Shown here one piece after another: positions 8,694 to 16,729 of a DNA stretch of 32,870 nt; positions within the stretch are counted from its first letter, which is position 1, and every line of letters begins with the position of its first letter. The notes beneath the pieces are model-generated. The model had not been told where the DNA came from. It was given only the letters and a program-made list of their open reading frames with translations, and did not search any database. This DNA comes from Gemmatimonadales bacterium (GTDB lineage: Bacteria > Gemmatimonadota > Gemmatimonadetes > Gemmatimonadales > GWC2-71-9). The stretch lies in assembly GCA_013813875.1 (NCBI GenBank), contig JACCQZ010000046.1, positions 1 through 32,870 on the forward strand, read 5' to 3'. Made by a program: the position numbers and the translations under genes.

Positions 8694-9890
8694 GTGCCCC
8701 GCCCCTCCATTCTCGCCGCGATGCGGCACCGTAACTTTCGGCTGTTCATCATCGGGCAGTTCGTCTCGCAGTGTGGCACTTGGATACAGACGGTGGCGCA
8801 GGGGTGGCTGGTGCTGCAGCTGACCGATTCGGCGTTCGCGGTCGGGCTGGTGACGACGCTCGGGTCCATGCCCATCCTGCTGTTCAGCCTCTACGGTGGG
8901 GTGGTGGCGGATCGGGTGAACAAGCGGCGGCTGGTGCTGGTGCTCCAGAGTCTGATGCTGGTGGAGGCGGTGGCACTGGGAGTGCTGACCCAGTTCGACT
9001 GGGTGACCGTCGAGGCGGTGATGGCGCTGGCCGCCTTTTTCGGACTGCTCTCCGCCTTCGAGGTGCCCACCCGGCAGGCTATGGTCGCCGAGCTGGTGGG
9101 CCGACAGGACCTGATGAACGCCATCGCGCTGGGATCGAGCGCCTTCAATGTGGCGCGGGTGATCGGTCCCGCCATCGCCGGCGCGCTGATCGCGACGGTC
9201 GGGCTGGCGGCCTGCTTCTACGTCAACGCGGCGAGCTACCTCGCGGTGGTGACGGGATTGCTGATGATGCGGATCGAGCGGCCCGTCATCCCGGCGCGGG
9301 TCCCGGCCCTCGGCGCCCTCAAGGAGGCCTTTGTGTACGTGTTCGGAAGCCGCTGGCCCCGGGCCATAGTCACCCTCATCGCGACCTTCAGTATCTTCGG
9401 CTTCTCCTTCATGACGATGATGCCGGTGTTCGCCCGCGACGTACTGCATCTCGACGCCAGCGGCTACGGGGCGATGGTCTCGGCGATCGGCGTGGGCGCG
9501 GCCGGCGCCGCCATCTTCATGGCCGCGATCGGCGGCCGGCAGCAGCAGTCCCGCTTGATGCTCGCCTCTTCCGTACTCTTCGGCGCGGTGCTTACCGTCG
9601 CCGCTTTCGCGCCCGAGTTCTGGTCGGCGGTGGTGCTGTTCACCATCGCGGGGTGCGTCATGGCGCTCAACGGGATTCTGGCCAATACCATGCTCCAGAC
9701 CGAAGCTCCCGACCAGCTCCGCGGCCGCATCATGGGCTTCTACTCCTTCATGGTCCTCGGCATGGCGCCGTTCGGCTCGCTCCAGGCAGGTTGGGTGTCG
9801 GAGCGCGTCGGGGTGCGGGCGTCGCTGGCCATGGGAGGTCTGGTGTGCTTCGTGGTGGCGCTGGGAGTGGCGTGGAAGATGAGGCGATAA
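8694..9890 (+). CDS. MFS transporter, EntS-like exporter
   Basis: A membrane transporter of about 398 residues in the major facilitator superfamily, with about twelve hydrophobic segments. The opening MRHRNFRLFIIGQFVSQCGTW and the segment GLLSAFEVPTRQAMVAELV are typical of the EntS/DUF894 branch, which exports siderophores, macrolides or other small molecules by proton antiport. The substrate cannot be told. The start is uncertain: GTG at 8694 or ATG at 8721. Longer frames reaching 8571 would translate the repeat and are rejected. The cytidylate-kinase-like gene starts seven bases after its stop, so the two are probably one transcript. Confidence 0.88.
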   Translation: MPRPSILAAMRHRNFRLFIIGQFVSQCGTWIQTVAQGWLVLQLTDSAFAVGLVTTLGSMPILLFSLYGGVVADRVNKRRLVLVLQSLMLVEAVALGVLTQFDWVTVEAVMALAAFFGLLSAFEVPTRQAMVAELVGRQDLMNAIALGSSAFNVARVIGPAIAGALIATVGLAACFYVNAASYLAVVTGLLMMRIERPVIPARVPALGALKEAFVYVFGSRWPRAIVTLIATFSIFGFSFMTMMPVFARDVLHLDASGYGAMVSAIGVGAAGAAIFMAAIGGRQQQSRLMLASSVLFGAVLTVAAFAPEFWSAVVLFTIAGCVMALNGILANTMLQTEAPDQLRGRIMGFYSFMVLGMAPFGSLQAGWVSERVGVRASLAMGGLVCFVVALGVAWKMRR

Positions 9891-9896
9891 AACCCG

Positions 9897-10535
9897 ATGC
9901 TCATAACCATTTCCCGCCAGTACGCCGCCGGAGGTACCGAGGTGGCCGAGCAGGTGGCCGCCGCGCTGGGGTGGCGCGTGGTAGACAACGAGCTGGTGGA
10001 GCGGGTAGCTGCGCGCGCGGGGTTGGCGCCGGAGGACGTGGCCGACCGAGAGGAGCGGGTGCCCACCTTCGTGGAGCGGCTGGCCCGCACGCTGGTGGCC
10101 GGCACTCCCGAGCTGGTCGTCCCCCCCGAAGCCGGTGGCACCGTCCCCGCGCTCTCGGAGGCGGACCTGGTGCGGATCACCGAGACGGTAGTGGCTGAGA
10201 TCGCGGCCGAGGGGCGAGTGGTGATGGTCGGCCGGGCCGCCCCCGCGGTGCTGGCCCATCGCGACGCGCTCCATGTCAAGCTGGTGGCCCCGAGAGAGCA
10301 CCGCATCCGGACCGCCGCCGCCAGCCTGAGCGTCTCGGTGGAGGAAGCCACCCGCATCCTCGACGACACCGACAAGATGCGCGCCCGCTACCACCGCGAG
10401 TACTACCATCGCGACTGGCACGATCCGGTCAACTACCACATGGTGCTCAACACCGCCGTGCTGGGGTTTGAGGGGGCGGCGGAGGTGGTGGTGGGGGAGG
10501 CAAGGCGAAAGTGGCAAGTGACAAGTGACAAGTGA
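9897..10535 (+). CDS. Cytidylate kinase-like family protein
   Basis: A 212-residue P-loop protein of the cytidylate-kinase-like family (Cytidylate_kin2 type). The N-terminus MLITISRQYAAGGTEVAEQV matches that family's usual ITISRQYGSGG opening, though AAGG replaces the common GSGG. The central VVMVGRAAPAVLAHRDALHV and the late REYYHRDWHDP segment also fit. A phosphotransfer function on a nucleotide or similar substrate is likely, but the family's substrate is poorly defined; the true cytidylate kinase is usually a separate cmk gene. Its last eight or so residues (RKWQVTSDK) and its stop codon are supplied by the AAGTGACA repeat, so the native C-terminus may have been replaced. It follows the MFS gene closely. 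Confidence 0.82.
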   Translation: MLITISRQYAAGGTEVAEQVAAALGWRVVDNELVERVAARAGLAPEDVADREERVPTFVERLARTLVAGTPELVVPPEAGGTVPALSEADLVRITETVVAEIAAEGRVVMVGRAAPAVLAHRDALHVKLVAPREHRIRTAAASLSVSVEEATRILDDTDKMRARYHREYYHRDWHDPVNYHMVLNTAVLGFEGAAEVVVGEARRKWQVTSDK

Positions 10536-10627
10536 CAAGTGACAAGTCACTTCCGCACCTGCCACCTTTTACCTCTTCACTTTCAACCTGTCACTTTCCA
10601 CTTTCCACCTGTCACTTTCCACTTTTC
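10507..10627. repeat. AAGTGACA-type inverted array, copy 1
   Basis: Four tandem AAGTGACA-like units preceded by AAGTGGC (10507-10546) face a longer, more degenerate array of GTCACTTTCC and CACTTTCCAC units (10547-10627). The array sits between the convergent kinase-like and AAA genes and overlaps the 3' end of the first. A long imperfect stem is possible. Confidence 0.8.
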
Positions 10628-10630
10628 CTC

Positions 10631-12103
10631 TCACCCAAACGATATCCCCCCCTTCCCATACCCCCCCTCCCTCCGCTCCGGCTTGGCGCGGGTATAGCCC
10701 AGCTCCTCGCTCCGGCTGATGCGCTTCTGGGCGGCGAGGCCTTCCAGGATCAGCTCGCAACCGGCCACGGTGCAGGGGATATCGCTCTTGGGGGAGAGGC
10801 CGCAATCGGCGACGGTTTCCACCAGGGTGGGGACCACGCTGAAGCCTTGGTGGCAGAGCTCCGAGCGCTCGTCGCCGGGGACTTTGAGTGCGCCGCCCTG
10901 ATCGAACCAGGCGATGATCCGGGCCAGATCGGCGCCGCCCATCCGTTCCTCCATGACCTTGCCGGCAGCGCGGCGGATGAGCTCCCGCGCGATGACGTCG
11001 CCTCCCTGCAGCTCGCCCTCGTACTCCAGCTCCAGCTTGCCGGTAATGGAGGGCACCGCGGCGTAGATGTCGCTCACCCGCGGCACGATCCGGCCCTCAC
11101 CCAGCGTCACCGAGCGTCGCTCGGCGTTGGAGAGAGCGTTTTCCAGCACGCTGATCGGCAGCCGCTGGCTCACGCCCGAGCGCTTGTCCACTCGCTTGTC
11201 TTCCCGCGCCTCGAACGCCACCCGCTCGATCACCTCGAGCACGAAGTCGGGAATATCGGGCGGCGCGCCGCCCCGGCTGATCCACGCCTCCTGCACTGTG
11301 ATCTCCATGCCCAGCTGCACGGTGCGGGGGTAGTGGGTGATGATCTCCGAGCCGATCCGGTCCTTGAGCGGCGTGATGATCTTGCCGCGCGCGGTGTAGT
11401 CTTCCGGATTGGCGGTGAAGGCCAGGAGCACGTCCAGCGGCAGGCGGACCGGATACCCTTTGATCTGGACATCACCCTCCTGCATGATGTTGAACAGTCC
11501 CACCTGCACCTTGCCGCTCAGGTCGGGCAGCTCGTTGATGGCGAAGATGCCGCGGTTGGCCCGCGGCAGCAGGCCGAAGTGCATGGTGAGCTCGTCGGAG
11601 AGCAGGTGTCCCCCCCGCGCCGCCTTGATCGGGTCAACGTCGCCGATCAGATCGGCGATGGTGACGTCGGGCGTGGCCAGCTTTTCGACGTAGCGCTGGT
11701 CCCGCCCCAACCAGGCGATCGGGGTGGCGTCACCGCATTCGGCCAGCATCTCGCGGGCGTACTTGGAGATCGGTCCGAAGGGGTCGTCGTTCACCTCACT
11801 GCCCGCCACGATCGGTATGCGCTCGTCGAGCAGCCCAGTGAGCTCCCGCAGGATCCGGCTCTTGGCCTGTCCCCTGAGCCCCAGCAAGATGAAGTGATGC
11901 CGTGCCAGCAGCGCGTTCACGATGTGAGGCAGGATGGTATCTTCGTACCCGACGATCCCGGGAAACAGCGGCGCGCCGGACTGGATGTGGCGAAGCAGGT
12001 TGTGCCGAATCTCATCGCGGACGCTCCGGCCCCTGAGCGGAGGCTCGGCCCAGGGAGTTCGCTTGAGGTCACCGAAAGTGCGTGGTTCGATCATATCGGA
12101 CAT
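10631..12103 (-). CDS. MoxR/magnesium chelatase-type AAA ATPase
   Basis: A 490-residue cytoplasmic AAA+ ATPase. The Walker A loop is GLRGQAKS (residues 75-82, K81). The Walker B-like strand is GIFAINELPD with E191, differing from the usual DE pair. VLLAFTANPEDYTARGKIITPLKDRIG matches sensor and arginine-finger regions of magnesium chelatase I and MoxR proteins. The C-terminal third is a helical extension with no recognised domain. Such ATPases act with VWA proteins to remodel or metallate client proteins, and the gene at 7279-8568 is the obvious candidate partner. The ATG at 12103 has only a weak GAG before it; a second in-frame ATG lies nine bases on. The client protein is unknown. Confidence 0.87.
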   Translation of the reverse strand: MSDMIEPRTFGDLKRTPWAEPPLRGRSVRDEIRHNLLRHIQSGAPLFPGIVGYEDTILPHIVNALLARHHFILLGLRGQAKSRILRELTGLLDERIPIVAGSEVNDDPFGPISKYAREMLAECGDATPIAWLGRDQRYVEKLATPDVTIADLIGDVDPIKAARGGHLLSDELTMHFGLLPRANRGIFAINELPDLSGKVQVGLFNIMQEGDVQIKGYPVRLPLDVLLAFTANPEDYTARGKIITPLKDRIGSEIITHYPRTVQLGMEITVQEAWISRGGAPPDIPDFVLEVIERVAFEAREDKRVDKRSGVSQRLPISVLENALSNAERRSVTLGEGRIVPRVSDIYAAVPSITGKLELEYEGELQGGDVIARELIRRAAGKVMEERMGGADLARIIAWFDQGGALKVPGDERSELCHQGFSVVPTLVETVADCGLSPKSDIPCTVAGCELILEGLAAQKRISRSEELGYTRAKPERREGGYGKGGISFG

Positions 12104-12205
12104 CGCTCGTGGAGATAGCGGAAAGTAGGGCTTAAGTCGTTACGGTAATGTGCCTTGAGGTTAAACCGCTGGCTTCTGCTACCCGCCGGTGGTGAGCCTG
12201 TCCGC

Positions 12206-12233
12206 TTGACAATTCGGCCCCGCACTGTAGCTT
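12206..12233 (+). promoter_or_regulatory. Sigma-70-type promoter candidate for small lipoprotein
   Basis: A consensus -35 box TTGACA at 12206-12211 is followed by 16 bases and TAGCTT at 12228-12233. The -10 match is modest (three of six). It points at the lipoprotein gene starting at 12313. Confidence 0.4.
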
Positions 12234-12312
12234 CGCCCCCCTGAAGACCGCGACGGTGACAGGCGCAGACCCCGAGGCCCTCTGGGCTTCCCACCCCCTG
12301 TAAGGAGTGACG

Positions 12313-12483
12313 ATGAAGAAGATTCTCATGACGGCCGCAGTGTTGGCTTTCGCCGCATGTGGCGAAAGACAGGCCGACGCTCCCGCCACCGGCGAGATGG
12401 CTCCGGCCGACACGGCAATGATGTCCAGCGACACCAGCATGATGCACTCGGACTCCATGATGCCCCGGGACACCGCCAGGTAG
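12313..12483 (+). CDS. 56-residue Met/Ser/Asp-rich lipoprotein
   Basis: A very small secreted lipoprotein: signal peptide MKKILMTAAVLAFAAC with lipid-modified C16, then a 40-residue polar tail. The tail contains seven methionines in pairs or singles, among Ser and Asp (TAMMSSDTSMMHSDSMMPRD). AAGGAG lies five bases before the ATG, a promoter candidate lies about 80 bases upstream, and a strong terminator follows, so the gene is well bounded. No known domain is recognised. Methionine-rich and Asp/His motifs can bind copper, so a metal-buffering role is possible but unproven. It is a stand-alone transcript between the divergent AAA gene and the convergent ygfZ gene. Confidence 0.75.
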   Translation: MKKILMTAAVLAFAACGERQADAPATGEMAPADTAMMSSDTSMMHSDSMMPRDTAR

Positions 12484-12509
12484 GGGTGCGCGGTCGCACG
12501 TCGCGTCGG

Positions 12510-12541
12510 GCCCCGGGCACTGCTCGGGGCTCGATTTTTTT
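12510..12541 (+). terminator. Rho-independent terminator
   Basis: GCCCCGGGC pairs with GCTCGGGGC across the loop ACT (nine pairs, one G-U), followed by TCGA and seven T. It lies 26 bases after the stop codon of the small lipoprotein gene and abuts the end of convergent ygfZ. Confidence 0.85.
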
Positions 12542-13528
12542 CTACCCATCCAGGTCGTCTCCACTGAAGGGCAGGGACGCTACCACGGCCTGGCGCCCAC
12601 CTACGATTACCTCGTGGCCTGGAGCGATCTCACGGCGGATGAGGGCGAGGCCCAGCGTACGGCCGTCGGTAGTAAGGGTTGAACGAACCGATCCGACCTC
12701 CTTGCCCGCGGCGAGGACGGTTCGTCCCTCGACCGGCTGCAGACCGTTCCAACGCACCCCGCGCAATTCCCGATTGGTGTGACCCCGGAAGTGGAGGCGG
12801 GCCACGGTCTCCTGTCCGGTGTAGCAGCCTTTGGTATAAGAGACCCCGCCGATCTCGTCGTAGCGAACCTCTTGCGGGAGGGTTCGTTCGTCAATCTCCA
12901 GACCGAGCGCGGGCCAGCCGGAGAGAATGCGGGCGGCGTGCAGGTCAGTCTCGTCCCCGGTCTTGGCGCCCGCATTTCGGAGCTGGTCCGCCACTCCCCC
13001 GACCGCGGGAGCCAGGCCCACCGCGACGGCCACGAACGGCGCCGACTCCGGGGCGAGGCCCACCAGTACCGGGCTCAGGTCGCCACCGACCGATACCGTC
13101 CGTCCGGCGGCCTCGGGCATGCCCACGCCGGACTGAGCCAGCGTCTGGAAGCCGTGGGCGCCGAGGAGCCATGCCGCCCGCGCCTCGCCAGTGAGATCGG
13201 TGACCTTGGCCAGGCGCGGCGGCAGGGCCCGTTGGAAGAGTGCGAGCGCCGCGTCGTGTCCCAGGCGCGGAATAACCAGGGTGAGGGCATCGCCCTGCCG
13301 GAAGGTCCACGCGTCCACCACGATCATGCCTTTGGGGGTGAGCAGCGCGCCGTAGACCAGGCTCCCGTCGCCCGGCTTGACCAGATCGTTGGTGAGCAGT
13401 CCCTGGAGGCAGGCGAGGGAGCCTGGGCCGGCAACCCGGAAGACGGCCGGCTCGGTCAGGACCACGGTGGCGCCGTACCGCACGTCCTCGAGCCGACCCC
13501 GCTCCAGGGTCAGGTCGAGCTCAGCCAT
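12542..13528 (-). CDS. ygfZ: Folate-binding protein YgfZ (GcvT-like)
   Basis: A 328-residue member of the YgfZ/GcvT/IBA57 family, which uses tetrahydrofolate to help assemble or repair certain Fe-S enzymes in the cytoplasm. The signature KGCYTGQE lies at residues 233-240 with the key C235. The N-terminal FRVAGPGSLACLQGLLTNDL and the C-terminal barrel (ALIRREIAPGHEVIVGG) also fit. The start MAELDLTLERG at 13528 overlaps the end of the HAD gene by eight bases, implying translational coupling; longer upstream frames are rejected. Its place in the glc gene run fits a job maintaining the Fe-S protein GlcF, which is inference. Confidence 0.9.
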   Translation of the reverse strand: MAELDLTLERGRLEDVRYGATVVLTEPAVFRVAGPGSLACLQGLLTNDLVKPGDGSLVYGALLTPKGMIVVDAWTFRQGDALTLVIPRLGHDAALALFQRALPPRLAKVTDLTGEARAAWLLGAHGFQTLAQSGVGMPEAAGRTVSVGGDLSPVLVGLAPESAPFVAVAVGLAPAVGGVADQLRNAGAKTGDETDLHAARILSGWPALGLEIDERTLPQEVRYDEIGGVSYTKGCYTGQETVARLHFRGHTNRELRGVRWNGLQPVEGRTVLAAGKEVGSVRSTLTTDGRTLGLALIRREIAPGHEVIVGGRQAVVASLPFSGDDLDG

Positions 13529-14183
13529 GGGTCCACGGCAACTCGGCCGGTTCGTGGCCAACGAAGTCCCGCCAGACCAGGTCGGCCTCGCCCAGAGCGC
13601 TCTCGGGGTGGGATGTAGCGAGCATGGCGCAGGGCAAACCGGCTGCACGCGCGGCGGTGAGCCCCGGGATGGAATCCTCGACGACCACGCAACGGCTGGG
13701 CTGCAGGGCCAGGGACGTACGGGCCCGATTGTACCCCTCCGGATCCGGCTTGCATGCGCTCACGTTCTCGGCCGCCACGATCTCGGCGAAATGAGGCCGC
13801 AGCCCAGCCAGATCGAGCACCAGGTCTATCTCCCGCCGCAACGCCGCGGACACGATGGCGAGCTGAAAGCCGTCGAGCGCCGCCGCCTCGATGAAGTCGG
13901 ATACACCAGGCACCAGCCGCATGGAATGGCGGACCGAGCGCTCGTAGTGGGTGCTCTTTCGCTCGACCGCCTGCAACAGGGTAGCGTCGTCTGCCGGGAG
14001 GCCGGCGCGTACGAAGCTGAAGCGGAAGCACTCCCGGTCGTCAAAGCCGAGATAATCGCGATAGTAGGTATCGCGGTCGAGGGTGTATCCGTATTCGGCC
14101 AGGGTGGTGGTAAGGGCATCGCAGTGCTGCGGCTCGTCGTCAATGATGACGCCGTTGAAATCGAAGAGGATGCCGCAGGTCAT
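13521..14183 (-). CDS. HAD family hydrolase, possible phosphoglycolate phosphatase
   Basis: A 220-residue haloacid dehalogenase-superfamily protein with a helical cap after motif I. Motif I reads LFDFNGVIIDDEP, with the nucleophile Asp kept but Asn where most phosphatases have the second Asp acid/base. Motif II is likely the serine in VSAALRRE, motif III CKPDPEGY, and motif IV VVVEDSIPGL. The family includes phosphoglycolate phosphatase and beta-phosphoglucomutase. Lying 49 bases after glcF, a phosphatase that makes glycolate from 2-phosphoglycolate is attractive but unproven. The ATG at 14183 opens directly on the core strand; a TTG at 14213 is the alternative. The 3' end overlaps ygfZ by eight bases. 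Confidence 0.82.
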   Translation of the reverse strand: MTCGILFDFNGVIIDDEPQHCDALTTTLAEYGYTLDRDTYYRDYLGFDDRECFRFSFVRAGLPADDATLLQAVERKSTHYERSVRHSMRLVPGVSDFIEAAALDGFQLAIVSAALRREIDLVLDLAGLRPHFAEIVAAENVSACKPDPEGYNRARTSLALQPSRCVVVEDSIPGLTAARAAGLPCAMLATSHPESALGEADLVWRDFVGHEPAELPWTHG

Positions 14184-14232
14184 GAGAGAAGGTATAACCG
14201 CCTGAAAGGCCAAGGGCGAGGTGGCGCTTGAA

Positions 14233-15519
14233 CTATTGGTACAGCCCCCCTGCCCGATAGCTCTGGTCCAGAAGTTCCACCGGATGGGCTACGCCAATGT
14301 CGAGACCGGCGGCCCTGAGGCCCGCGCCGATCTGCATCAGGCAGCCGGGGTTGCCGCTTGTCACCAGGCGCGGCCGGGGAGCGGCGGCGGCGATGCCGGC
14401 GATCTTGTCGTCGAGCACTGCGCGGGCCATGTCCGGCCGCAGCAGGGAATAGATCCCGGCGCTGCCGCAGCAGCGGTCGGAACCGGGAAGAATATCGAGA
14501 CGAAGGCCGGGAATGGCACGCAGCAGCGCAAGCGGCGCCTGGTGAACCCGCTGCGCGTGTTGCAGGTGACAGGGCGCGTCGTAGGCCACGTCGAGCTCGA
14601 GCCGCCCGCCGGCGCGCGGCCCCACGTCGGCGAGGAGCTCGGAGATGTCGCGCACCTTGGCCGCCATTGCCTGGGACCCGGCGGTCCCGAGCAGGTGGCC
14701 ATAGTCCTTGAGCAGGGCCCCACAGCCGGCGCTGTTGACGGCGATATAGTCGGCCGATGCGGCAAAGGCCGCGACGTTCTCCGCCGCCAGCGCTCGCGCG
14801 GCCTCGCGATCGCCGGCGTGCTGGTGCAGCGCGCCACAACAGACCTGCCCCGAGACCTCCAGCACCCGGTAGCCGTTGGCCTCCAAGGTGCGGCGGGTGG
14901 CGTGGTGCACGTGGCCGAACAGGGTGTCCATCACGCAGCCGCGAAAGAGGGCGACAGTGGGGTGGGTGGTGTTGTCACCGTTGTTGCCCAGAGCGGAGCG
15001 AAGGGGCCGTGCCTCAGGGTATGCCCCCTTCCCCCTCCCTCTGCTCGGGGTCAGGGTGACATCGCTTCGGGTGGCGGCCAGCATGCCGAGCCCGAAGCCA
15101 GCCCGTGCTCCACCGGCTAGTAAACCCGGTATCCCCGTGGCCCGGAATACCCGGGCCAGCGCGAACAGCGGCCGCCACAGCCACTGGTGGCGGAACACCC
15201 CGAGCACCGCGCGTGCGAGTGGCGGCAGGCCGCGTTCCTGAAACAGCCGCTCCCGTGCCATCTCCAGCCCGCGGCCGTAGCCAACTCCCGAGGGACAGAC
15301 CGGCTCGCATCCGCGGCAGCCCAGGCAGGCGTCGAGATGCTGCACCAGCCCCGCGTCTCCCGATCCGAGCTCACCTCGCTCGAGCGCGCGCATGAGCACG
15401 ATCCGTCCGCGGGGGCTGTCCGCCTCATCCCCAGTGGCGAGGTAGGTCGGGCAGGCCGGGAGGCAGAAGCCGCAGTGGACACAGGGAGCGAGGGGGTCGG
15501 CCGCGGCCGTGCTAGTCAT
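14233..15519 (-). CDS. glcF: Glycolate oxidase iron-sulfur subunit
   Basis: A 428-residue electron-transfer subunit of glycolate oxidase, passing electrons from GlcD toward the membrane quinone pool. Two 4Fe-4S motifs of form CxxCxxCxxxCP lie at C13-C23 and C65-C75. Two cysteine-rich CCG domains follow, with VCCGALHQHAG and DRCCGSAGIYSLL. Residues about 152-182, between the ferredoxin part and the first CCG domain, are encoded by a palindromic repeat (14974-15060) and read VTLTPSRGRGKGAYPEARPL; related proteins have only a variable linker there. The ATG at 15519 follows GGAGG and overlaps the glcE stop by eight bases. Apart from the insert the protein looks intact. Confidence 0.92.
   Translation of the reverse strand: MTSTAAADPLAPCVHCGFCLPACPTYLATGDEADSPRGRIVLMRALERGELGSGDAGLVQHLDACLGCRGCEPVCPSGVGYGRGLEMARERLFQERGLPPLARAVLGVFRHQWLWRPLFALARVFRATGIPGLLAGGARAGFGLGMLAATRSDVTLTPSRGRGKGAYPEARPLRSALGNNGDNTTHPTVALFRGCVMDTLFGHVHHATRRTLEANGYRVLEVSGQVCCGALHQHAGDREAARALAAENVAAFAASADYIAVNSAGCGALLKDYGHLLGTAGSQAMAAKVRDISELLADVGPRAGGRLELDVAYDAPCHLQHAQRVHQAPLALLRAIPGLRLDILPGSDRCCGSAGIYSLLRPDMARAVLDDKIAGIAAAAPRPRLVTSGNPGCLMQIGAGLRAAGLDIGVAHPVELLDQSYRAGGLYQ
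14974..15060. repeat. GTCACC/GGTGAC palindromic element inside glcF, copy C
   Basis: An 87-base element with ends GTCACC and GGTGAC, containing GAGCGGAGCGAAGGGG on the left, a centre CCTCAGGGTATG close to that of copy A, and CTGCTCGGGGTCAGGGTGAC on the right. Its length is a multiple of three, and it keeps the glcF frame open. One other frame reads CHPDPEQREGEGG, related to the CHPE-SEG signature of the other copies. Confidence 0.75.
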
Positions 15520-16729
15520 TCCCCGCCTCCAGCGCCACGCTGAGGCACTGTCTCGGATCGAAGCTGTCCCGCAGCCGTCCCACCAGCTGCCCCACTCCCT
15601 CGCGATAGGCCCCGAAGTGACCTAGCGCTCGGCGCAGAGCCCACGGAGCCCGCTCCAGAGTCATCGGGATCTCGCGAGCGGCGCCGGCGCGGCGAACCGC
15701 GCGCAACTGCTCGACCGGGGCGTTGCCGGTCCAGCGGATCATGCCGGCGCCGGCGCCCGCGGCCACCAGGCCTTCATCGAGGTCATGGGACAGCAGGTCA
15801 ATGCTGTCGTCAATTCCGTCGCCCAGCACGCCGAGCCGGAGGGTGATGGGCCCGCCGAGACTCCCCCGCGACACCATGCTCCAGAACGCCGCCGTACGGT
15901 CGGTGGGGACCGGTTGCCAGGGAAGCTCGCCCAACGAGGACAGCCGGCGGACGTCGGCTTGAACCGCCGCGTCGGTGCCCACGAAGCGGGCCGCGAGGAT
16001 CCAGTCGGCCTCGGCGGCGAGGGCGGGAGAGAGGAGCTCGAGCGCGCCGGGCAGGAGGCGGGCCGCGATCAGGTCGCGGGCGGCGGAGGTGAGCGTATCC
16101 CGCGGCCCGCGTGCCAGGAGGGTCACGTCCGCCCGCGGCAGCGCGCGCAGGCGGAGATGAACTTCGGCGATAATCCCGAAGCCGCCGAACCCGCCAACGT
16201 GAAGCTTGGTGAGGTCGTACCCCGCGACGTTTTTCACGACCCGGCCGCCGGCCTTGACCAACCGCCCGTCGCCGGTCGCCACGGTGCAGCCGAGCACGTG
16301 GTCGCGAACCGGACCGAAGCCTTGGCGCAGCGGCCCGGCGGTGGCGGTCGCGATAATGGATCCGACGCTGCGTTCCGGCCGGCCCGGCGGGTCGAGGGCC
16401 AGCCACATCCCCTCTTCCGCCAACCGGCGTCGCACCGAGTCGAGAGTCGCCCCCGCCTGAACCGTGGCGACCAGATCGGCCGGACTCACCGAGACCACTT
16501 GGTCGAGCCCTCGAGAGCTCACGGCCAGGTCGGCGGGGGCGTCGGAGGGGAGCCAGGTGCCTCGGCCCTCGATCCGGATCTTCCAACCCTCTTCGTGGGC
16601 CAGGCGGCAGACCAGCGACAGCGCGTCGGCGGTGTCCGGGGTGGCGCAAGGAAGCCCGTCGGCATCGCGCTCTACGCCGCTGGTGCCGAGCAGCGCGCGA
16701 AGCCGGGCGAAGATGGCATGATCGCTCAT
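15512..16729 (-). CDS. glcE: Glycolate oxidase FAD-binding subunit GlcE
   Basis: A 405-residue FAD-binding protein of the PCMH type, the second flavin-fold subunit of glycolate oxidase. IRIEGRGTWLPSD, LDPPGRPERSVGSIIATATAG and VVKNVAGYDLTKLHVGGFG are characteristic of GlcE, which is shorter than GlcD and lacks the GlcD HAGDGN motif. The ATG at 16729 shares bases with the glcD stop codon (ATGA) and is preceded by AGGGGGG, so coupled translation is likely. It overlaps glcF at the other end. A partial role in binding FAD or stabilising GlcD is known for the family. Confidence 0.9.
   Translation of the reverse strand: MSDHAIFARLRALLGTSGVERDADGLPCATPDTADALSLVCRLAHEEGWKIRIEGRGTWLPSDAPADLAVSSRGLDQVVSVSPADLVATVQAGATLDSVRRRLAEEGMWLALDPPGRPERSVGSIIATATAGPLRQGFGPVRDHVLGCTVATGDGRLVKAGGRVVKNVAGYDLTKLHVGGFGGFGIIAEVHLRLRALPRADVTLLARGPRDTLTSAARDLIAARLLPGALELLSPALAAEADWILAARFVGTDAAVQADVRRLSSLGELPWQPVPTDRTAAFWSMVSRGSLGGPITLRLGVLGDGIDDSIDLLSHDLDEGLVAAGAGAGMIRWTGNAPVEQLRAVRRAGAAREIPMTLERAPWALRRALGHFGAYREGVGQLVGRLRDSFDPRQCLSVALEAGND

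Noticed and set aside
8127-10565. An 812-codon minus-strand frame across the MFS and kinase-like genes, and a 528-codon plus-strand frame (10532-12118) across the AAA gene
   Set aside because: Both run antisense to well-supported genes, have His/Arg/Gly-rich translations and begin in repeats.
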